49,390 nt of DNA from Lachnospiraceae bacterium (GCA_030526195.1 JAUNDG010000004.1:1-49390), one strand, 5' to 3'; positions 24,657 to 33,930 are shown, counted from the stretch's first letter. Numbers and translations: made by a program. Notes: generated by a model not told the origin, from the sequence alone.

Positions 24657-25403
24657 ATGAAGAAAATGAGTAAATTAGTTTGCGCGCTCATGCTTGTGAT
24701 CGCGATGCTGGCGGCCGTCGGTTGCGGCGGTGGCGGCGGCAGTAGCAGTGGTGGCGGTGCCGCAGCAGACCCGAATGAAGGCAAATACATTGCCATGTCT
24801 GCTGAAATGTGGGGCATCCAGACACCGGTTACTGATATCTATGAAAATGGCTTTACTTTCGATCTGTCCGGCGGCAAGGTTACCATGGATGCCGATGGTT
24901 CCACAGCAAAGGGTAAATACACCATCGAAGGTGACACCATTAAGATGGATATCGATGGCGTTGAAATGGTCGGTACGATCGGCAATGACCTGATGACCAT
25001 CGATGATCTTCTGGGCATGGGTCTCAAGATGGTCTTCGCTAAGGAAGGCACAGATGCTGCTAACCCGGAAAACTTCATTCCGGAAGAAGAGAAGGCTCTG
25101 ATCGGTGACTGGTCATCCGAATCTGTATTACCGATTATGGAAGAGGAACCGTATACATCTATCGAAGGTCTTGATGACATCCACGATGCTCTGCGTGTTT
25201 CCTTCTATGAAGACCATACTTGTTCTATCACATTCTTCGGTGAAGATCTGGGCACTTATGATTGGGATAATTCCTTTGGTCTGAACATTGATTGTGATCT
25301 TGATTCCGTGTCCATTTATCCGACACTGGCGGATGACGGCTCACTGTCCATCGACATTTCCACAGAGGATGACTATGTGACATACAACATGGTGAAGGAT
25401 TGA
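24657..25403 (+). CDS. lipoprotein of unknown function
   Basis: A 248-residue secreted lipoprotein. The signal peptide (KKMSKLVCALMLVIAMLAAVGC) ends in a lipobox with Cys23, followed by a Gly/Ser-rich spacer. The mature part has repeated short beta-strand patterns (FTFDLSGGKVTMDADG, GKYTIEGDTIKMDIDG, VGTIGNDLMTI), suggesting a small beta-sandwich or lipocalin-like fold, then an acidic C-terminal half. No enzyme motif seen. The ATG at 24657 is 9 bases after AAAGGAG; an ATG at 24651 is only 3 bases from it. Probably displayed on the outer face of the membrane. Confidence 0.85.
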   Translation: MKKMSKLVCALMLVIAMLAAVGCGGGGGSSSGGGAAADPNEGKYIAMSAEMWGIQTPVTDIYENGFTFDLSGGKVTMDADGSTAKGKYTIEGDTIKMDIDGVEMVGTIGNDLMTIDDLLGMGLKMVFAKEGTDAANPENFIPEEEKALIGDWSSESVLPIMEEEPYTSIEGLDDIHDALRVSFYEDHTCSITFFGEDLGTYDWDNSFGLNIDCDLDSVSIYPTLADDGSLSIDISTEDDYVTYNMVKD

Positions 25404-25455
25404 TCGGAAGCGACTGAGAACAGCGGATCGCAATAATTAAAAAATGATACGTTTC

Positions 25456-25486
25456 GGGGGCTGGCATTCGTGTCGGCCCTCTTTTT
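25456..25486 (+). terminator. terminator after the lipoprotein gene
   Basis: GGGCTGGC pairs with GTCGGCCC including two G-U wobbles, followed by CTTTTT. Confidence 0.6.
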
Positions 25487-25567
25487 ATGATATAAAAATC
25501 GGGAGCGCCGTAAGTGGCTGCTCCCGATGATCGTTATGTGATATTTGTTTTTAGAAAGGCAGGCCCA

Positions 25568-26926
25568 TCACCCAATCAGCCCCTGCACCAGGATGACCAC
25601 GATGAGGATCGGCACGCCGATGAGGAAGTACCATTTCATCCAGTTGCGGATCTTGAGGCCCTTGCCGGTGTTGGCTTCGGCCTGGTAATTCTTGAAGCCC
25701 CAGCCCCACTTGGTGACGCAGAAGAGCAGGTAGATGAGAGACCCCAGGGGCAGCAGCAGGTTGCTGACGATGAAGTCCTCGCTGTCCAAGATGTCCCGGC
25801 CACCGATGAGGTGGAGGTCGCTGAGGACGTTGTAGCCCAGCAGGCAGGGGAGACTCAGCAGGAGGATGGCCACACAGTTGATGATACCGGCCTTTTTACG
25901 GCTCCAGCCGAAGGTGTCCATGCAGAAGGACGAAATATTTTCGAAGACAGCCAGAACGGTTGAGAAGCTGGCGAAGGTCATGAAGAGGAAGAAGAGGCTT
26001 CCCCAGATGCGGCCGCCGGGCATATTCACAAAGACGTTCGGCAGAGTGACGAAGATGAGGCTCGGGCCGGCATTGACTTCGACGCCGTAGCTGAAGCAGG
26101 CCGGGAAAATGATGAGGCCTGAGCAGATGGCCACGAAGGTATCCAGCAGACAGATCTGCATGCCTTCGCCGGCCAGTGTGCGTTCGCGGCTCATGTAGCT
26201 GCCGAAGATTTCCATGGCGGCCACGCCGAGGCTCAAAGTGAAGAAGGCCTGATTCATGGCGGCGGTGACCACGTTGCGGAGGCCGACGTTCGCCACATTT
26301 TCGACATTCGGGACCAGGTAGAAGCGTAAGCCTTCGCCGGCACCGGAAAGGGTGATGCTGTGAATGGCCAGCACCACGATGAGGATGAGCAGGGCGCTCA
26401 TCATGACCTTACTGATCTTTTCAAGCCCCTTCTGGAGGCCGCGGCTGACGATAATGAAGCCTGCAATAACCGTGAGGGCCATCCAGAACGCCATTTCCTT
26501 AGGATTGGCGAGAAGGTTGCCAAAGACGGCGCCGGTGGCCTCGGTATCCATCCCAGGGGTGAAGACGCCGTTGATGAATTTGGAGAGGTAGGCGGTCATC
26601 CAGCCGGCTACGGTGGTGTAGTACATCATCAGCAGGTAGCAGCCTGCCATGGCGATCCAGCCGTGGAGGTGCCACTTGTGGCCCGGCTTTTCCAGGGCCC
26701 GATAACCTTCGACGGCGCTCTTGCGGCTGGCACGGCCGACGGCCAGCTCCATGGTGAGCACCGGGAGGCCCATGATGAACAGGAAGATCAGGTACAGCAA
26801 AACGAAGATACCGCCGCCGTTCTGACCCACCACAAAGGGGAAGCGCCAGACGTTGCCGATGCCGATGGCGCAGCCGGCACTGACCAGGATGAATCCCAGA
26901 CGGGATCCGAATTTTTCTCTTTGCAT
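25568..26926 (-). CDS. Na+-dependent transporter, neurotransmitter:sodium symporter family
   Basis: A 452-residue polytopic membrane protein of the NSS family (LeuT/MhsT-like). The N-terminus REKFGSRLGFILVSAGCAIGIGNVWRFPF is the family's unwound helix 1 with its sodium and substrate site; about 11 helices follow, as in prokaryotic short NSS proteins. Expected substrate is an amino acid taken up with Na+. The start at 26926 follows AGGAA; upstream in-frame residues are promoter sequence. Divergent from the LysR gene at 27183, which is the likely regulator. Confidence 0.92.
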   Translation of the reverse strand: MQREKFGSRLGFILVSAGCAIGIGNVWRFPFVVGQNGGGIFVLLYLIFLFIMGLPVLTMELAVGRASRKSAVEGYRALEKPGHKWHLHGWIAMAGCYLLMMYYTTVAGWMTAYLSKFINGVFTPGMDTEATGAVFGNLLANPKEMAFWMALTVIAGFIIVSRGLQKGLEKISKVMMSALLILIVVLAIHSITLSGAGEGLRFYLVPNVENVANVGLRNVVTAAMNQAFFTLSLGVAAMEIFGSYMSRERTLAGEGMQICLLDTFVAICSGLIIFPACFSYGVEVNAGPSLIFVTLPNVFVNMPGGRIWGSLFFLFMTFASFSTVLAVFENISSFCMDTFGWSRKKAGIINCVAILLLSLPCLLGYNVLSDLHLIGGRDILDSEDFIVSNLLLPLGSLIYLLFCVTKWGWGFKNYQAEANTGKGLKIRNWMKWYFLIGVPILIVVILVQGLIG

Positions 26927-27011
26927 AGTTGGTTCCTCATAATATAAGAAAGATTTGCCCTTCGAAAATGGGGCTGTCGCGGTCGATAGGCTGACTATCA
27001 TAACCTTTCTT

Positions 27012-27040
27012 ATTATATGAAGGGGCATTTTCGTTGACAA
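27012..27040 (-). promoter_or_regulatory. promoter of the NSS transporter
   Basis: On the minus strand: TTGTCA (27040-27035), 17-bp spacer, TATAAT (27017-27012). Its -35 shares bases with the -35 of the divergent LysR promoter. Confidence 0.7.
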
Positions 27041-27061
27041 TGGGGGTTTGTGACATGATAA
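27034..27061 (+). promoter_or_regulatory. promoter of the divergent LysR gene
   Basis: TTGACA (27034-27039), 16-bp spacer, TGATAA (27056-27061). Confidence 0.5.
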
Positions 27062-27182
27062 GATAAGGAAAACTTATGATGTAAAAACAAGATGCTGCCG
27101 GAAGGCGGTGGTGGACTCCCGGGCGATCGAGGCCGGGGCATAATAACAGGCTTTTTATGAGAAAGGCAAGAGGACGTGAACG

Positions 27183-28097
27183 ATGAATCAGAACCAGCTG
27201 GAATACTTTGTGGCGGCAGCGGAGACCTTGAGTTTTACGAAAGCGGCGGAGCGGTTTTTTGTGTCCCAGACGGCCATTTCCCAGCAGATCGGGCTGCTGG
27301 AACAAAGCCTGGGGGCCCAGTTGTTTGACCGGTCCACGCGGCCTGTGACCCTTACCAGCGCCGGACAGACATTTTTAATAGAAGCAAGAGCGATTCTCGA
27401 GCGCATGCAGCGGTCCGTGGATCTGGTGCACGAGGCCTCGGTGGGGCTGACCGGCACCCTGCGCATCGGCTATGTGAGCGGTTATGAACGAAGCGATTTG
27501 TCGGTGTGGGTAAGGTATTTTCATCGGGAGAATCCCAATTTGCTCATCACGTTTTATCGGAGCTCCACGGACATTCTGGCAGCGGGACTTCTGTCTGGGG
27601 AGACGGACATCATTTTCACCTGGGACAGCACCAACATCCGGCAGACCTCGGATATCGAGCACCGTATGGTGGAGAAAGCCAAGCTGGTGGTGGCGCTTTA
27701 CAACCGGCACCCGCTGGCCCAGCGCCTCAGCATTTCCCGGCAGGAGCTGCTCAATGAAAATATCATTTACATGTCCCCCAGTGCGGTGATGGATTCCTAC
27801 GGGGATGCTTTATTTATGGAAAAATACACAGCCGCGGGGTACCGGCCGAATATTATTTTCAGATCCTCGGACACAGAGAGCGTGCTCATGATGGTGGCGT
27901 CGGAGGAGGGGGTATCTATTCTGCCGGATTATTGCACCACGAAGCTGGCCAATGCGGATAATCTCACCTTTGTGCCCCTGGCCGGGGAGGATGAGGTGGA
28001 AGAGGTGATCGCCGCCTGGAGTGTGGCCAATCACAATCCGGCTCTCAGACGTTTCATTGAGTTTATGGAGGAAATGAGGGCGCGGGGAGAGGTGTAG
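27183..28097 (+). CDS. LysR-family transcriptional regulator
   Basis: 304 residues. The winged helix (MNQNQLEYFVAAAETLSFTKAAE, VSQTAISQQIGLLE) and the substrate-binding domain from about residue 90 are canonical. GAGG precedes the ATG. It is divergent from the NSS transporter with overlapping -35 elements, the usual arrangement for a LysR protein controlling its neighbour and itself, so it probably senses the transported amino acid (inference). Confidence 0.92.
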   Translation: MNQNQLEYFVAAAETLSFTKAAERFFVSQTAISQQIGLLEQSLGAQLFDRSTRPVTLTSAGQTFLIEARAILERMQRSVDLVHEASVGLTGTLRIGYVSGYERSDLSVWVRYFHRENPNLLITFYRSSTDILAAGLLSGETDIIFTWDSTNIRQTSDIEHRMVEKAKLVVALYNRHPLAQRLSISRQELLNENIIYMSPSAVMDSYGDALFMEKYTAAGYRPNIIFRSSDTESVLMMVASEEGVSILPDYCTTKLANADNLTFVPLAGEDEVEEVIAAWSVANHNPALRRFIEFMEEMRARGEV

Positions 28098-28111
28098 CGA
28101 TTTCAACAAAA

Positions 28112-28127
28112 ATGAAACGTGTTTCAT
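28112..28127. promoter_or_regulatory. 16-bp palindrome upstream of the ABC importer
   Basis: ATGAAAC-GT-GTTTCAT, 7+7 bp arms, ending 29 bases before the putative -35. It resembles LacI-family operators, but the central CG is shifted relative to a CcpA cre site. Confidence 0.45.
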
Positions 28128-28156
28128 GTCGAATTTATGGAAGATGCATAATAGAG

Positions 28157-28185
28157 TTGACTTTTACCTACCGGTTGGCTATCTC
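28157..28185 (+). promoter_or_regulatory. promoter of the ABC importer operon
   Basis: TTGACT (28157-28162), 17-bp spacer, TATCTC (28180-28185). Confidence 0.5.
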
Positions 28186-28229
28186 TTATGAAAGAGAAAC
28201 AATCAGTTTCTTTGTAAAGGAGGAAAAAA

Positions 28230-29312
28230 ATGAAGAAGAAAGTTTTAGCACTTGTCATGGTAGCCGCTATGGCTCTTGGCATGACAGCCTGCGGTGCCAA
28301 GCAGGAAGCTCCGGCCGCCGATGAACCGGCTAAGGAAGAAGCCGCTGTAGAAGAAGCGACAGAAGAACCGGCTGCTGAAGAAGATGCAGCAGAAGCTCCG
28401 GCTCCGTCAAGCGATTATGAAATCGCTGTTGTTGTTAAAGTTGTCGGTATCGACTACTTCAACGTATTCGAAGATGGCGTTAAGAACTTCGCCGATGAAT
28501 ACGGTGTCAATGCTTACGTAACAGGCCCGTCAACAGCTGACGCTGCTGAACAGGTTAACATCATCAACGACCTTGTCAGCTCAGGTGTTGACGCTCTCGT
28601 TGTTGTTCCGAACGATGCCACAGTTCTTGAAAGCGCCCTTCAGGCTGCTCAGGAAAAAGGCGTTGTTGTTGTCACAACAGAATCTCCGGCTCAGGTCGGT
28701 GCTGACTATGACGTCGAGCTGATCATCAATGATGCTTTCGCTGAACTGGTGGCTGAAGATGCCGCTAAGGCTTGCAACGGCACAGGCGAATATGCTCTGT
28801 ATGTTGGTGGTCTGACAGTTCCGCTTCACAATGCATGGGCTGATCACGTAGAAGAATATCTGGGTGAAAACTATCCGGAAATGAAGCTGGCTACAGATCG
28901 TATCGCTTGCGGTGAAGATGCTGCTCTGGCTCGTGAAACAACTCTGGATCTTATGAAGACATATCCGGATCTGACATGCATCATCGGCTTCGGTTCTCAG
29001 GGCCCGATCGGTGCTGCTGAAGCTCTGACAGAAGAAAACAAGATCGGTGAAATCGCTGTTCTTGGTAACATCATCCCGAGCGAAGGTTCTTCTTACCTTG
29101 AAAGCGGCGCTATCACATCCGGTTATCTGTGGAGCCCGTTCGATGCCGGTATGGCTAGCTGCTACATCGCCAAGACTCTGCTTGACGGCGAAACAATCGA
29201 CGAAAACTTCAAGATCCCGAACATGGGTGACATCGCCTTCGAAGGCACAACACTTTGGATCGACAACCCGATCGTCATTACAGCTGATAACTGGGAATCC
29301 TTCGGCTTCTAA
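28230..29312 (+). CDS. ABC importer solute-binding lipoprotein (sugar type)
   Basis: 360 residues. The signal peptide ends in a lipobox with Cys21; residues about 24-68 are an Ala/Glu/Pro-rich tether; the rest is a periplasmic-binding-protein-like domain of the ribose/AI-2 class (YEIAVVVKVVGIDYF, VSSGVDALVVVPND, GFGSQGPIGAAEAL). AAAGGAGG lies before the ATG. Codon choice is strongly biased (Pro CCG, Thr ACA, Ala GCT), as expected of an abundant binding protein and unlike the following ATPase gene. It captures a sugar or sugar-like ligand and delivers it to the permeases encoded downstream; the ligand cannot be named. Confidence 0.92.
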   Translation: MKKKVLALVMVAAMALGMTACGAKQEAPAADEPAKEEAAVEEATEEPAAEEDAAEAPAPSSDYEIAVVVKVVGIDYFNVFEDGVKNFADEYGVNAYVTGPSTADAAEQVNIINDLVSSGVDALVVVPNDATVLESALQAAQEKGVVVVTTESPAQVGADYDVELIINDAFAELVAEDAAKACNGTGEYALYVGGLTVPLHNAWADHVEEYLGENYPEMKLATDRIACGEDAALARETTLDLMKTYPDLTCIIGFGSQGPIGAAEALTEENKIGEIAVLGNIIPSEGSSYLESGAITSGYLWSPFDAGMASCYIAKTLLDGETIDENFKIPNMGDIAFEGTTLWIDNPIVITADNWESFGF

Positions 29313-29327
29313 TTTATTGGTAAATAC

Positions 29328-29365
29328 AGGGTGGAGGCTTTAGGGCCTCCACCCTATTTCTTTTC
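29328..29365 (+). terminator. hairpin between binding protein and ATPase genes
   Basis: AGGGTGGAGGC-TTTAGG-GCCTCCACCCT is a perfect 11-bp stem followed by ATTTCTTTTC. The imperfect T-run suggests partial termination, giving more binding protein than transporter. It may also stabilise the upstream message. Confidence 0.75.
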
Positions 29366-29469
29366 TGGAGAAAAGTTGGGGTGCAAGGGGAGCGCGTCAT
29401 CGCTTCAAACACTTAGAGGGACTTTTCTGTTGGGAAACAGTCTGAGTATTGTACTTTGAGAGGAAAGTC

Positions 29470-30963
29470 ATGGGAGATAAGATTATTGAATTAAAACAGG
29501 TCAATAAGCATTACGGCGGTGTTCACGCGCTGAAGAATGCTGATTTTGATCTTGAACGTGGTGAGATCCACTGCCTCATCGGCCAGAACGGCTGCGGCAA
29601 GTCCACCATGATCAAAGTCATTTCCGGTGTCATCGAAGTTGACCCCGGTAGTGAAGTTTACATTGACGGGAAGAGAGCCAGCGGTAAATCCACCAAGCTG
29701 TCCATGGACAGCGGTGTCCGCGTCATCTATCAGGATCTGAGCCTTTTCCCGAATCTGACGGTTACGGAAAATATCGCCTTTGATATGTATTCTGATAAGA
29801 AGGTCAAGGGCGTTAACTGGAAGAAGATGCGTCAGATCGCCGAGGAAGTCACGGAGCGTATGGGTGTGTCCCTGAATCTGGATGCCCTGGCAGAAGAGCT
29901 TTCCATCGCCGATCGTCAGCTGGTGGCCATCGCCCGTGCCCTGGCCACAAATGCCCGTCTCATCATCATGGACGAGCCCACCTCTTCACTGACCCGTAAA
30001 GAGGTTAACGCACTTTTTGCCATTATCAAGAGCCTTCAGGCAAAAGGCATCACCATCATGTTCGTCAGCCATAAGCTGGACGAGATCATCGAGATCGCCG
30101 AACGGATCACCGTTATGCGTAACGGCGAGATCATCAAGACCATCGTCAATGACAACATCGATGAGACCAAACTGGCTGAGCTGATCAGCGGTCAGGAAAT
30201 CACCTATCATCAGGATTTCGTGCCTCACAGCGACGAAGAGATCCTGCGTGTTGAGAACCTGTCCTGTGGTCGTCAGTATCAGGATGTGTCCTTCTCCTTA
30301 AAGAAGGGTGAGATCCTGGGCATCATCGGCCTTCTGGGCGCCGGCCGGACTGAGCTGGCCAGCACCATTTTTGGTATGAACCCGGCTGACTCCGGTAAGA
30401 TCTTCCTGCATGGCAAGGAAGTGTCCTTCAAGAAGAACACAGATGCCATCGCTCATAAGATCGCGTATGTACCGGAAGACAGACTTCTGCAGGGTCTCGT
30501 TCTGGATCAGAGTATCGAGAACAACACCATCATTTCCGTTATCGATACCCTGAAGACCAAGCTGGGCCTTCTCGATAAGAAGACAAGCCGTGATCTTACA
30601 ACAAAATGGATCGATGAGCTGCACATCAAGAGTGCCGTGCCGGATATCAACGCATCCGCTATGTCCGGTGGTAACCAGCAGAAGATTGTTATTTCAAAAT
30701 GGCTGTCCACCAAACCGGACATCCTGATCCTGGATCAGCCCACCAACGGTATCGATATCGGCGCCAAGAGCACCATTTACGATCTGATCCGTGAACTGTC
30801 CAGACAGGGCATGAGCATTATCCTCATTTCCGATGAAGTGCCGGAAATCTACTACAACTGTCCGCGGGCGCTTGTGATGCATAAGGGTCACATCGTTCAG
30901 GAACTGGATTGCAGCAGCATTTCCGAAAAAGAATTTGCTCAGGAGGTGCTCAATGAACAGTAA
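29470..30963 (+). CDS. sugar ABC transporter ATPase (RbsA/MglA-like, two domains)
   Basis: 497 residues with two nucleotide-binding domains. First: GQNGCGKST (Walker A), ELSIADRQLVAIARAL, LIIMDEPTSSLT. Second: degenerate Walker A (GLLGAGRTEL), MSGGNQQKIVISKWL and LILDQPTNGID. One intact and one degenerate site is normal for carbohydrate importers of this class. GAGAGGAAAG sits just before the ATG at 29470; an in-frame TTG at 29449 has none. The last 11 bases overlap the first permease gene. Confidence 0.94.
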   Translation: MGDKIIELKQVNKHYGGVHALKNADFDLERGEIHCLIGQNGCGKSTMIKVISGVIEVDPGSEVYIDGKRASGKSTKLSMDSGVRVIYQDLSLFPNLTVTENIAFDMYSDKKVKGVNWKKMRQIAEEVTERMGVSLNLDALAEELSIADRQLVAIARALATNARLIIMDEPTSSLTRKEVNALFAIIKSLQAKGITIMFVSHKLDEIIEIAERITVMRNGEIIKTIVNDNIDETKLAELISGQEITYHQDFVPHSDEEILRVENLSCGRQYQDVSFSLKKGEILGIIGLLGAGRTELASTIFGMNPADSGKIFLHGKEVSFKKNTDAIAHKIAYVPEDRLLQGLVLDQSIENNTIISVIDTLKTKLGLLDKKTSRDLTTKWIDELHIKSAVPDINASAMSGGNQQKIVISKWLSTKPDILILDQPTNGIDIGAKSTIYDLIRELSRQGMSIILISDEVPEIYYNCPRALVMHKGHIVQELDCSSISEKEFAQEVLNEQ

Positions 30964-31933
30964 ATCCAAAAAGAAAAGCTTCTTTAAGAGCTACGAGTTC
31001 ATGCTTCTGTGCGTGGTCGTGGTTCTCATGGTGGTCCTGTCCATCGTGACACAGGGCAAGTTCATCAAGCCCGATAACCTGATCGACGTCATCACCAGCT
31101 ACTCCGCATACGGCATCATCACCGTGGGGTGCTTGTTCGTCATTATTTCCGGCGGTATCGATATTTCCTTCATGGCCGTAGGTGCGGTGGCCCAGTATCT
31201 GGCCGCCCTCTACATGCTCAACAATGGCGGCAATTTCGTTATCATCTATGTGATCTCCATCGTGACCGGTATGGTCCTGGGCTTCGGTAACGCGATCCTC
31301 GTGAATAAGCTGAAGGTGCCCACACTGATCATCACCATCGCCACGATGAACATCATTTACGGTCTTATCATGAAGCTGTCAGGCGGTGTCCGTCTTCACG
31401 GTTTCCCGAAGTGGTTCTCTCAGAAGACAGATGTCTCTCTGTTCTGCGTCGCTGTCGGGACTCTGGTGGTGGTGCTGATTCTGGCCGGTTTCATCCTGAA
31501 GAAGACTAAGATCGGTCGTGAGATCTACGCCATCGGCGGCAATATGGAAGCGGCCAAGCGCTGCGGCGTCAACGTGCTGAAGGTCCATATGTTCGTGTAC
31601 GGCTTTGCCGGTGCTATGGCCGGTCTGGGCGCTCTGGTCAAATGCTACCTGTCTCAGCAGGCGGCCACAGAGGCGCTGTACGGCAATGAAATGGATGTCC
31701 TTTCCATGGTTGTTCTGGGCGGTGTCTCCCTTTCCGGTGGTAAGGGTAACATCTTCGGGACTGTCCTTGGTATCATCCTGATCGGTATCCTCAGCAACGG
31801 TATGATCCTGATGGGTGTTTCTTCCTATTGGCAGAAGCTGGTCATCGGTATCGTTATCCTCATCAGCTTCTGTATCACAGGCTGGCGAGTTGAGAGAATT
31901 GCCAAGAAAGAACAGAAAGGAGAGGCTATCTGA
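30953..31933 (+). CDS. sugar ABC transporter permease 1 (RbsC-like)
   Basis: A 326-residue membrane protein with about 8-10 helices and the family stretch MEAAKRCGVNVLKVHMFVYGFAG (contact to the ATPase) and VVLGGVSLSGGKGNIFGTVLG. AGGAGGTG inside the ATPase gene precedes the ATG. It forms the channel together with the next gene's product; its stop overlaps that start by one base (TGATG), indicating translational coupling. Confidence 0.93.
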   Translation: MNSKSKKKSFFKSYEFMLLCVVVVLMVVLSIVTQGKFIKPDNLIDVITSYSAYGIITVGCLFVIISGGIDISFMAVGAVAQYLAALYMLNNGGNFVIIYVISIVTGMVLGFGNAILVNKLKVPTLIITIATMNIIYGLIMKLSGGVRLHGFPKWFSQKTDVSLFCVAVGTLVVVLILAGFILKKTKIGREIYAIGGNMEAAKRCGVNVLKVHMFVYGFAGAMAGLGALVKCYLSQQAATEALYGNEMDVLSMVVLGGVSLSGGKGNIFGTVLGIILIGILSNGMILMGVSSYWQKLVIGIVILISFCITGWRVERIAKKEQKGEAI

Positions 31934-32898
31934 TGAAAAAGAATTCGGTTAAATCATTTTTCAAATCAGACAATGCGCTCCTCATTGTTCTGATCGTGAT
32001 CTGCGTGATCATTTTCTCAGCCATTAAGTCATCATTCCTGTCCTTTGACAGCTTTGAATCCATCGCGAAGCAGTTGCCGGAAATCGGTCTCTTTACCTTC
32101 GCTATGATGATCCCCATGCTGGTGGGCGGCATCGACCTGTCCATCATCAGCTCCGCTAACTTGTCGGCGATCCTCATGACCATGTACATGAACGCCAACA
32201 GCGTGGATGGCACCTACAGCGCCATGACCATGATCATCGGTCTTATCATCTGTATGGCGGTCTGTATCCTGGTCGGTTTCCTCAACGGTGTCATCATCGC
32301 CAAGTTCAAAATCCCGGCTATGCTGGTGACTCTTGGTATGCAGATGGCCCTGACAGGTATCGCCCTTGGTATCACAAAGGGCGGGACACTGTCCGGTTAC
32401 TCACCGGCCTTCAAGTTTATCGGCAACGGTATGGTGGGTCCGGTCCCGATGCAGTTCATTCTGTTCATCATCGCCGCCCTTGTGCTCATCGTCGTGATGC
32501 AGAAGACTTCCTTCGGTATCAAGCTGCAGATGTACGGCTCCAACAGCGTGGCTACTCAGTATTCCGGTATCCGTGAAATGGGTCTGCTCATCAAGACTCA
32601 CATGCTGTCCGGTGTCTTTGTCGGTCTGGCGGCCATCATCATGACATCCCGTCTGACATCCGCCTCTGCCGGTACTGCCGGCAACTACCTGATGCGGACC
32701 ATCCTCATCGCCGTTCTCGGCGGTGTCGACCCGAACGGTGGTAAGGGCCGCGTCTCAGGTGTGCTCTGGGCGGTTATCCTGTTCCAGATCGTGGCCACAG
32801 GTCTTAACATCCTGAAGGTCAACGCCTACATCGTCATCGCACTGTACGGCGTCATCCTGCTCCTGGCTGTGCTCCTTCGCACACGCCGCACAAAATAA
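31933..32898 (+). CDS. sugar ABC transporter permease 2 (RbsC-like)
   Basis: 321 residues, paralogous to permease 1: VGGIDLSIISSANLSAI near the N-terminus and AVLGGVDPNGGKGRVSGVLWA near the C-terminus. Two different permease genes imply a heterodimeric channel, as in AI-2, rhamnose and similar importers. AAAGGAGAGG at the end of the preceding gene is the RBS. Last gene of the operon. Confidence 0.93.
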   Translation: MKKNSVKSFFKSDNALLIVLIVICVIIFSAIKSSFLSFDSFESIAKQLPEIGLFTFAMMIPMLVGGIDLSIISSANLSAILMTMYMNANSVDGTYSAMTMIIGLIICMAVCILVGFLNGVIIAKFKIPAMLVTLGMQMALTGIALGITKGGTLSGYSPAFKFIGNGMVGPVPMQFILFIIAALVLIVVMQKTSFGIKLQMYGSNSVATQYSGIREMGLLIKTHMLSGVFVGLAAIIMTSRLTSASAGTAGNYLMRTILIAVLGGVDPNGGKGRVSGVLWAVILFQIVATGLNILKVNAYIVIALYGVILLLAVLLRTRRTK

Positions 32899-32922
32899 GG
32901 CAGGAGAATTTAAGAAAAAATG

Positions 32923-32966
32923 AAAGCCCCCGGGTTCTGCTTGATGCGGTGCCCGGGGGCTTTTTT
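32923..32966 (+). terminator. terminator of the ABC importer operon
   Basis: AAAGCCCCCGGG pairs with CCCGGGGGCTTT over a 17-base loop, followed by a T-run. Confidence 0.9.
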
Positions 32967-32987
32967 GAACGGCAGCAACCCATTTTT

Positions 32988-33030
32988 AAAAAAGAGAAAG
33001 CCCCCGGCCTGACGAGGAACCGGGGGCTTT
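32988..33030 (-). terminator. terminator of the YgjV-like gene
   Basis: On the minus strand AAAGCCCCCGG pairs with CCGGGGGCTTT, followed by CTCTTTTTT. It has nearly the same arms as the facing terminator 20 bases away. Confidence 0.85.
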
Positions 33031-33058
33031 CCCAATAGAAAGGAGATTGTGCGCAGAA

Positions 33059-33616
33059 CTAATTCTGAAATTCGGAGTTGGGGTCTCCCAGATTCTTCCA
33101 GCCGAAGCGGACGATGGAGACGATGACGGAGATCATGGAAATGATTTCCATGGCGACACCCGGGATGGAGCGGATCAGGAAGTTGTACACCAGCCAGACC
33201 GGCAGGATGACAAACAGGTTGGCGACCCGGATCAGACGGGCGTTGTTGCTCCACATGGCCAGCATGGTGACGAAGGACGCCACGAAAGCGAGCCCCGCCA
33301 AGAGGCCGTCCCAGTAAATGACGGTGATGGCAATATGACCGGCGATGAACAGCACCAGGAAAATCTTGTTTTTAAGCTTCGGATACTTCTTCGCCAGGAA
33401 GAGCAGAAGGAACTCGCCCATGCTGACGAACTGAAGGGCCACGCCGCTGATGGCGCCCAGCAGGAAGAGATGGATCGCCATGATGAAGCCGCCCACGGTC
33501 TGGGCCAGATAAAGCCGGGTGTTGTTTTTCACCTGGAAGGCCACAATATAGGAAATGAGGCTGCCGACGCCGACAAGCTGGGCGATCCAGTAAATGGTGG
33601 GTTGGTTCAGGAACAT
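33059..33616 (-). CDS. YgjV-family inner membrane protein
   Basis: A 185-residue protein with about six membrane helices, resembling the YgjV/Imp family (IAQLVGVGSLISYIVAFQVKN at the start; AMWSNNARLIRVANLFVILP later). The family's function is not established. AAAGGAG precedes the ATG. Convergent with the ABC importer operon and monocistronic. Confidence 0.85.
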   Translation of the reverse strand: MFLNQPTIYWIAQLVGVGSLISYIVAFQVKNNTRLYLAQTVGGFIMAIHLFLLGAISGVALQFVSMGEFLLLFLAKKYPKLKNKIFLVLFIAGHIAITVIYWDGLLAGLAFVASFVTMLAMWSNNARLIRVANLFVILPVWLVYNFLIRSIPGVAMEIISMISVIVSIVRFGWKNLGDPNSEFQN

Positions 33617-33870
33617 GCTGTTTCTCCTTTGCAGGGGACGGCGTTATCCATGATCACGTCGTGAAGGTAGTGGGCAGGCCGGGGATTATATCCTGACACC
33701 GGCTATTGTATTCAAGAAAGCGTGCATCTTTGCGCATCACGATGTGTGGGCCATGAGCGTTGAGAGGTGCCTTCTGGAACCATCATACCAAATATACTTA
33801 TGAATTTGTACAATTGTTTTATTATCGGCGGGCTTTTTTTCGTATTTCCCGGCAAATTTTCCATTTCATC

Positions 33871-33898
33871 TTTCCAAAATGCATCTGCGTGCTATAAT
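33871..33898 (+). promoter_or_regulatory. promoter upstream of the permease-like gene
   Basis: TTTCCA (33871-33876), 16-bp spacer, TATAAT (33893-33898). Confidence 0.5.
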
Positions 33899-33930
33899 AA
33901 GAGCGAACTGAAAAAGGTGTCTGATTATTG

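Noticed and set aside
28112-28127. CcpA catabolite-responsive element (cre)
   Set aside because: The central CG is one base off the cre pattern; left as an unassigned palindrome.
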